In this document: positions 56,833 to 64,000 of the stretch, piece by piece
Position numbering within the stretch: the stretch's first letter is position 1
Layout of the letters: every line of letters starts with the position of its first letter
Assembly: GCA_002633005.1 (NCBI GenBank)
Contig: NMRA01000192.1
Coordinates: 62,001 to 126,000 of the forward strand
Origin: Phoronis australis
Taxonomy: Eukaryota > Phoronida > Phoronidae
DNA length: 64,000 nt
Direction of reading: 5' to 3'
Translations under genes and position numbers: made by a program
The notes under the pieces: generated by a model
The model's input: the letters and a program-made list of their open reading frames with translations, nothing else
Told to the model about the DNA's origin: nothing
Databases searched by the model: none

Positions 56833-59800
56833 ATGGATTCGATTCTACATGAAAAGGTGTGAAAACTTAAGACATTGATTAGCTATTCTTTTAATTTAAA
56901 GCAAACATTTGTCTTGTCACAATCTGACACAATCTGTCTCTCACTAATCACTGGGACTGGTTCCACGAAAACTGACTTAGCTAACACAAATCTTAAACTT
57001 GAGTTAGTTTTAAGTTAAAACTTTTATTTGTCTTAAATCTGTTCCAAGAAAGTGATCTTAAGTTTGACTTAAGTTATGTGTTGAGTTTTACTAACTTGAC
57101 GAATGTGGAAGTTTCAAACTTTTAAGTCGAGACAAATCTTAGACTGGTCAACTGGCCACAGTAGAGATGTTGACCATCCCTGCATAGGCCCTCCATACGC
57201 TGGAAAGCACTGATTAAACCATCAAAATCATGTTGCTCTAAGTACCCTTTGCACATATAGAGGGAGACCTTAGGAGGCCGTTGATGTCTGTAATTTCTCA
57301 TGTGGAAAATTTCTCGCTCACACTGGTCACCGCTCTGATTCCCTAAGGGCCAGACAACTTTTATGACCAATTTGATTATATACCGATTGCCCTTTGTATT
57401 GATGTAGATCTGAGCTAATGAAGTGGAAAGGTAATAGCTAGCACTACTGTCTTAATAATGGTGATGGTTATTACATCCAAATTGTTTTTCTCTGGCATTT
57501 GTACAGAGTTAAAGCCTGCAATGTGGAGAGCAGTTTTAACTTGGTACATTTTAAATATTACAAAAAGACTAAAAAGCTAATTTGCGTTGATCTTGACAAA
57601 CTGCCAATTCCCAAAAGAACGTTGGTTTTAAATAGGTTTCATATCTGTTATCATTACTTTATTTTAATACTCCTGTCTACTTGTTTTTTTTCTTACCGGT
57701 TAGGGTTGCTATCTTTTTATTTTGTGTTCAAACAAAGTATCAAAATAACTTAGGAGTCAGTTAACTGTGAACTCATCTCTAAATTTTATAGATTATAGCT
57801 ACACCAAACGTGTCACAGCAAACAAAACTACACATGCCATTAGTTCAATTTCAATTTTTAATAGAACTCAAATCATAAAATAATACAGAAGTGCAGATAT
57901 GGTGATAGCCAAACTGAAGATTTGGAGCCTCTGGACAATTTTGGTTGCAGTAACTACATAACTGTTCTAACTTTTCCTTAGTCATAAAAAATGAAATCAT
58001 AGCTCTTGCCCATTGACCAACCTCATCCACTGCTTGCACTCTCTCGTTGACTAAAAAGCTTGCCATCTTAGCTGTCTTCGCAGGTGTTCCATTGCAACTA
58101 CAAGCTAACTATCGAAATTGATGCATTTCCGCAAATAGCAGTTTTCGGGTTAGTGTACTACTCCTGGAGTAAAGTAGTTCAGCATGCACTGGGCCGTAAG
58201 CAATGTTTTAAAAGTTACTGACATCTAATTTAGTCACTGTGTGTTGTTTATAGTTGTTTCAATGTAGCTTAGTTGTATATTAAAAGAATAATCCACTTGA
58301 TATTGTTAACTCTGATCAGTGTTTGTAAATTGCCGTGTACATCAATACGCACAGTCGTTTTTCTTCAATGGTACCCAATGTTTGTAGTTTTTAGCTTAAT
58401 AGTTCATCAATTTTTAAACATCGAAAACCAAATTTGGTTGTTTTTTCTATCTAAATACAGCTGTGGTATTTGTTTTTACCGAAAACTGTTAATGCATTTT
58501 GAAAATTTGCCAGTATGTACAGGCAGAGATGTTCACTACAGTTTATGGTCAGGTAATTACACTTAATTGAGTCTTGTGCGAACCGGACAATACGGTCATC
58601 GCAAATGAGTCCGACTCTGGTGGTGTGCTCAGAAGGACGAGCTGTGAAAAGTCATGCATAACTTTAGAAATGCGTGACTTTCGTGTAAACGTATTATTCA
58701 CGGCATGTTCCAACTCGAACAAATACTCCCGTAATCAAAGTTTTTTCGAACAGTGCTTCGTTCAGTTGCCCAAATCGGCAACCGGCCATTTTGACACTAC
58801 TCATGCCAGGAGATATGACGTCATGTACCTTTTCCTTGCTGGCAACATAAATAGCTTACTTGTACTTCGTTACAGCAAGAAGGTTCTCTTTGTGCCCAGC
58901 ACTGCCTCAACGTGTTACTACAGGGTGCCTACTTCACAGCTATAGACCTGGCTGATATAGCACGACAACTGGATGAGTCAGAGAGACTAAGAATGGCCGA
59001 GGGTGGTGTGATGACTGACAGTTATCAACGTTTCATGAAGGTTGTCAACAATACTTTGGCACTCATAACCTATGTTCTGAAACTTGTCCTGTGTTCATTA
59101 GTGCTGATCTATTAGAGTTGTCTTATGTAGAATTTGAGTGATAAGATTCTTCAACTCTCATAAACTCCATTCATTGTGTTTTCAACAATCACATTGTGTT
59201 ACAGTTGATTTCAATAAAAGTTCTGCAGTGGATGGGAAAAATGTTATTCAAGTTGATTTCTTGTTAATTATTTAGATGTAAGTGAACAGAGCAGAAAGGC
59301 TTCTCTGGATGATCACTGTTCTGTGTAATGTTACATTCACTTGTGTATAGTGCTACTTTCACTTGTGTGTAGCGCTACTTGCACTTGTGTGTAGTGCTAC
59401 ATTCACTTGTGTGTAGTGCTACTTTCACTTGTGTGTAGTGCTACTTTCACTTGTGTGTAGCGCTACTTGCACTTGTGTGTAGAGCTACATTCACTTGTGT
59501 GTAGTGCTACTTTCACTTGTGTGTAGTGCTACTTTCACTTGTTTGTCACACAGTAATGGTGAGTAGTGTTCCTTGTTAATACATAAAGTGTTTCAGATTG
59601 TCTCAACAAGAAGAAGGAAATAACGATTACTTTCCAGGATAGTTTTCGTTTAAGGACAGTGCTGTTATTTGGAGACACTTTTGTTTGGCTAAAAAATCTA
59701 AGTAGTTGAAGAATTTTGCTCTGAAAAACGTTATTTGTTGTTAATACTTTTGGAAAATGAAAGTAGTTCACTTTGTTAGGAAAACTGCAAAATTTCGCAC

Positions 59801-62800
59801 TCTCCAGAACAAACTTGAATGTCGTGTTTTAAATCTCTTTTCCAGCAACCATCTTCTAATTATGATGACAGTGGTTTCTTTTCCGTCCAAGTATTATCCA
59901 ACGCTCTCAGCGTGTGGAATCTGGAGCTAGTCCCATACAGTAGCCAAGATCCAGTCTCCATTTGTGCCAGAGCTGATCCCACGTAAGACTTTTTGTATTA
60001 CCGTTGGAGGACCATATGAGAGAGAAACACTTTTATTTACATTAAGTTATGATAACACAATGATTAAATAATTTGATTTCAATTAGGAGGCCTTCTGATG
60101 GTTATTGACCGCTAATAAGAAGGTCCCCTGTACAAAATAAATAATTGGAAAAGCAAAAATCTGTAGGAATAGGTGAGAAAGCCATGTATATATTACATAC
60201 TTAATAAAACAACGTGTATTAGCGCTGAAAACAACCGACATGCTAGGAACCAAGAAGTGGACTGGCACAGCTCAGGAGATTTTGGGAATATAATTAGATA
60301 CTGTTACATATGAAGCAATTGGAAATATGACAAAACTGGATCGTAGTTGCTTATAATAAAATTGGTTAAGAACCTGGAGAACTCTTGCAAAGAATATGTT
60401 TAGAACAGAGACTGGTATTTCGTTGTTGTTTATAAGTCGAGGAATTTCTAATCTAATACGGGCTCTTGATGACAATTTGTTGGACCGAGGAATTCTTCAC
60501 TTAGTTGGAAGCTTTTGAGGCTTTTTATTTTATGCAAAATTAATTATTGCATATGTAAACAACATAATCCACAAGATTTTTATTTGTGAACTTTGTACTG
60601 TGTTGTTTCTGTGCATCAATACATCATTCAACCAGTACCTCAGCTGCAGTTCGCCAAAATTTTTTTACAGAATGTTTTTCAATGATAAGTCGCAAAACTG
60701 GAACTGCAACAAAACTAAAGAGTTTGCTCTTAGATATATCTATCTTTGCATCTTCCAAAGACTTTGATGACATTCATATGGCAGGTCAGTCCCACAAATT
60801 TGGTGGGCATTTTTCCAACGTGTACTTTTTCCTTTTTCATGTTGAAATACATGTGTTGCCTAGAGAACTCTGATTCAATTTTTGTGTCACCAAATTCTTT
60901 GAACTTTGGGTCTACGGACTTCAATTTTGAAGGTCATTGGTGGTCAAGGCAACTGTGTGGCTCAGGCTAACCACCTATGTTTGGGTAAGTGCCCAACTTC
61001 GATTTCTTGAAATTTCCAATTCAAGTGCCCATCTCCAGGTTAAGAGTCCACCTCCAATTTCCAGACTCTCAAATTTAAGTGCCCAGGGCGATAAAAATTT
61101 ACAATTTCAGCCTACATTCTGTCATTTGTCTTTCAGGACACAAACTGCATATATATGTAACTTCAAGGAGCACTGGTTAACTATCAGGAAGCTTGGATTT
61201 CAGTGGTTTAATCTTAACTCATTGCTGAAAGGACCAGAGTTGATATCAGACACGTTCTTGAGCTTGTTCCTAGTTCAGTTACAACAAGAAGGTCAGTGAA
61301 ACTATTGACAACTAAATGTACTCAAGTGTCTTGATTGAAGATGCGCGCCATGTCGCCTCAAAGGCGAAAAAGCAGGAAACTTGAAACTTGACTTAAACAC
61401 ATTGATTGCAGACACTGATGACAAATACTATATGGCTAAGATTTCTGAATTTTACATGAAAGTAGTCTTAATTAAGATGCGAGTTTCAAGGCAAATTTCG
61501 AGTCTGAATTGCATTGTTTTATTAGCTATGGTTGCACAGTCAGCCAAGGGCTTTACTTAGTCATTGGTCTGTTTGGCAACATCCGTTTTTACATACAAAA
61601 CTGATAAAATGATCTCTTGTCACTGTGATCCTTTGCATGCAGACCCTATGGTTGCTTGTGGTCTGAAGGCTTGTGAATGGGTTATGCCCTAACATTTATC
61701 AGCTGTTTTATCTACTATGGACATGTTTTCACTGTTTCTTCTTTTTATTTCATGTTATGCAATGATTCTCTTCCGCAGGCTACTCAATTTTTATTGTCAA
61801 AGGGGTCTTACCTGATTGTGAGGCAGACCAGCTGCTGAAACTGATTCCTGCTGTGCAGCCAATCAAACCGGGGCTTATTTCCGACAAGAGTTCAAGGACT
61901 ACCAGTAGTCATTCTGGCATTAATGACGATGATGAGATGCAGAAGGCACTCTCTGCCAGCCAACAGGCAGCAGAAGATGAAGAATTTCAAAAAGCGTTGC
62001 AGATGAGTTTAGAAGGTAATGTACTGTGTAGTAAATGTGAGCAGAGCTGAATACCAACACAAGATAGTACCATAGAAGCTTGTATTTTAGCCCATACACT
62101 TCTGTCTGTAATGATTTGTTTTTTTTTAGTTATTTTACATGTCGATGCATGTGATGTAAATGTGTGTTCCTTGTCCAGGTGTCTTAAGGGTATGTAGACC
62201 CTTGAAAAATGTCCAAATTCAGCTAAAATCGAGACATCATATCTTGGAAACGGTCACTTGGATTCATGTGAAACTATCAGATACTATGCTTTATGCATTG
62301 TTCTCTAAACCTCTGTTTTTGCATGAGGGTCTATCAAAAAATAGAACTTTGTGTTTTTCATAAAAAGTTGCTTAAAACAATGTTATTGTACCATTTGTTT
62401 TTGCTAAATTTCACTGAAAAAGATCTGGTCACGTGATCATATTAATGGCAGATTAATCACCTGTGAAAATCAAATTTTGTCCTTTTAGCGCAAGTGACCC
62501 AAAGTCACTCAGCGAATATAGCTCCTCACATATAAACACAGCTCACGATCTTGTAAACTTTTGCCCCGACTGACAAAATACAACATTATGCTCACAAAAA
62601 GCACAGCTCATGGACTCACGTCTGCTCAGTAAAGAAACATGGGTCATGGACCTGGGCCAAATGCTCACTTTTCCACAGTGCCATCTGTTGTCAAAGCAGT
62701 TCAAGATTACAACTTGATCACATATTTTGCTATAATTTGATTTCATTTACCTTTGTTTTACTGAATTAAGCATTATTTTAAAAAAAAATTCTGTGTTGTT

Positions 62801-63831
62801 TTAATACTTTTTTTTAGTCAGACTACTTAGCGTGGTAAAACTGGTTTCTTAGAGGAGAAGTGTTAGAGTCTGTGATTAGCGCTGACATGACGAGCCAACT
62901 CATGGAGCCTGGTTTCCAGAAATTACGAATTGTCATTTTCTCCCCTATCCCAAAAATCACATCTTATGCAAGGAAAGTTGAAGAATAATTTCATATATAA
63001 AAGTAGTCTTCGTGCGACTTTGATTTTAGTGTTGGCAAAGGACTGCACTCTCAGAATGCTCTTTAATTCTTACTTATACCCTATCAAAGGGGTGATTTAT
63101 AACAGCATAATAATAGTGTTGTTGCTGTTGTTGTTGTTGTTGTTGTTTACATGGCTGCTGTTCTTATCTTGTCAGGCCATCAGCATCCTGCGCAGACCAG
63201 TAGTGCTTTAACTTCAGAAGAACTGCGACAAAGACGTATAGCATATCTGGCCAGTACGCCAGGGTCAAGTCAAGGACAACCAACAGGTTAGGCAAACAGT
63301 TGTGAATATCCAGAGCATTACTCTTTTATCTTCTGTTTTTGGATAACATTAAAGACATTGTTTGCTGTTATTATGAGTTGGCTGAACAATTCGATGGCTC
63401 AGGACTGGAAATAGTTAACTCACTTTCTGTCAACAAACTTTTCTTTATGGTATTTATCCTCTTAAAAGTGGTCTTATTGTGTGTCTTACTCTAATAAGGG
63501 GTGGTTATGAGATTGAACTGACAGTTAGTTGCGTGAAACAAAACTCAGCTATTTGGCTCAATACATATTTCCAAGGCCAACACTGTGTTGCTGGGCATGG
63601 GGTGTTTTAAAATCTAATCCCAGGCTTAAGGGTACGTAATGAATAAATTTTGGATGGGTTTCATGAACCCTTTAATGCTCAGCTTTTTTCCTTTCTGTAA
63701 TTTTATTTATGTATTAATTGTATTTCTGTAATTATATTACTGTAATTGTATTTGTGTAATTGTTTACAGGTGAGGCAACAGATGATAGTGATCTCCAAGC
63801 AGCAATAAGAATGTCCTTACAGTCACAGTGA
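56833..63831 (+). CDS. ATXN3: Ataxin-3, Josephin deubiquitinase; seven exons
   Basis: A cysteine protease that trims ubiquitin chains and works with VCP/p97 in protein quality control (family knowledge). Exons: 56833-56856, 58876-59040, 59846-59982, 61137-61291, 61779-62015, 63176-63286 and 63770-63831; all phases agree, 296 residues. The Josephin domain spans residues 1 to about 180 with the catalytic triad in place: Cys14 in EGSLCAQHC, His121 in KEHW and Asn136 in WFNLNS. Two ubiquitin-interacting motifs lie at about 210-239 (DEMQKALSASQ, then DEEFQKALQMSLE) and a third near 281-294 (DSDLQAAIRMSLQ). LTSEELRQRRIAYL matches the block before the human polyglutamine tract, but here only scattered Gln follow (SSQGQPT). 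Exon 3 covers what I recall as two exons in human. The first intron (2 kb) holds repeats. Confidence 0.96.
57130..57330. repeat. Left-arm relative of the foldback element at 23221-23688
   Basis: CAACTGGCCACAGTAGAGA, CATACGCTGGAA, CATCAAAATCATGTT, TTTGCACATATAGAGGG and CCTTAGGAGG follow the order of the left arm at 23240-23385. It lies in the first ATXN3 intron, directly before copy B of the 470-bp repeat. No matching right arm was seen nearby. Confidence 0.6.
57328..57817. repeat. ~470-bp interspersed repeat, copy B
   Basis: Matches 42521-42992 at high identity. Copy B carries an extra short stretch (CATCTCTAAATTTTATAGATT) before CTACACCAAACGTGTCACAG. It lies in the first ATXN3 intron. Confidence 0.75.
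58690..58805. repeat. Fragment matching the centre of the foldback element at 23221-23688
   Basis: AACTCGAACAAATACTCC, CAGTTGCCCAAATCGGCAAC and GGCCATTTT occur in the same order as at 23405-23495. Directly before ATXN3 exon 2 (58876). Confidence 0.65.
59339..59540. repeat. 22-bp minisatellite, about nine copies, in an ATXN3 intron
   Basis: Unit ACTTGTGTGTAGTGCTACTTTC with an exact 22-bp period (59339, 59361, 59383 and on to 59515) and a last partial unit. Variants AGCGCTACTTGC and AGTGCTACATTC alternate. Confidence 0.95.
62165..62512. mobile_element. MITE-like element of the TTATGTAGGACC family, copy 3, inverted and divergent
   Basis: In the fifth ATXN3 intron. Its reverse complement follows the copy at 13650-14173: GACATCATATCTTGG, GGATTCATGTGAAA, ATCAGATACTATGC and TTTTGCATGAGGG in the same order. 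The left end GTATGTAGACCC is a degenerate version of the TIR. The right end is not resolved. Confidence 0.6.
63115..63148. repeat. (GTT)n microsatellite just before ATXN3 exon 6
   Basis: About eight GTT units with two CTG interruptions, 30-60 bp upstream of the exon (63176) whose human counterpart is followed by the polyglutamine tract. It is intronic here and not translated. Confidence 0.9.
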
Positions 63832-64000
63832 CTCTAAATGTTGAATCTGTATTCGTTCATGGTGCTTCATAGCAATTACTATAACATAAACCCTTATTTT
63901 GTTGTAATTCTGTGTATGACATTTATGTTGCAGTTTTCACATTGTAAGTTATCACTGCTTTCATTACCAAGAGCATTTTAGGGAGTTACGGTCAGCAGAT

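Noticed and set aside
58574-58945. A 123-codon plus-strand open frame
   Set aside because: It overlaps ATXN3 exon 2 in another frame and its first part matches the centre of the foldback element at 23221-23688.

Overview
The window is nuclear DNA of an animal. It is AT-rich, its genes are split by spliceosomal introns, and transposable-element debris fills the introns and intergenic DNA. Four conserved genes can be rebuilt exon by exon with matching reading-frame phases: an APLF-like DNA-repair factor (minus strand, 16518 to 7954, possibly ending at 1195), DNAJC17 (plus, 20414-31609), a beta-1,3-glucuronosyltransferase of the B3GAT family (minus, 56429 to 50322) and ataxin-3 (plus, 56833-63831). 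An APLF with a Ku-binding motif and an ataxin-3 with three ubiquitin-interacting motifs but no polyglutamine, alongside Copia, Gypsy, Penelope and LINE remnants and P2X7-type cysteine-rich domains, suggest a marine invertebrate. A non-vertebrate deuterostome such as a hemichordate, amphioxus or echinoderm is my guess; the species cannot be fixed from the sequence.

Layout. 1-7953 is mostly non-coding (a very long last intron or the 3' flank of APLF). 7954-16518 holds the APLF exons, with several inverted-repeat elements in the introns. 16519-20413 separates the divergent APLF and DNAJC17 genes and carries a ~0.8 kb near-identical duplication next to a single N, so part of it may be an assembly artefact. 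20414-31609 is DNAJC17; its 4.1 kb first intron holds a LINE endonuclease fragment, an LTR-element tail, a foldback element and a minisatellite. 31610-47300 is a transposon graveyard: LINE ORF1 pieces, a Penelope GIY-YIG remnant, a P2X7-type cysteine-rich exon with an in-frame stop, a decayed transposon-associated gene, and a Copia element with Gypsy pieces in and beside it. 47300-50321 has no gene I recognise. 50322-56429 is B3GAT, with a clean 1757-bp TIR element flanked by a 7-bp target-site duplication in its first intron. 56430-56832 is a short divergent promoter region shared with ATXN3, which fills the rest.

The four genes do not form a pathway. APLF serves non-homologous end joining, DNAJC17 is a nuclear J-protein linked to splicing, B3GAT is a Golgi glycosyltransferase and ataxin-3 is a deubiquitinase. 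I found no CRISPR, operon or clearly new multi-gene system. The most unusual items are the triplicated 112-bp unit that repeats part of APLF's FHA exon with plausible splice sites, the 7-bp-TSD transposon, and the interleaved Copia and Gypsy remnants.
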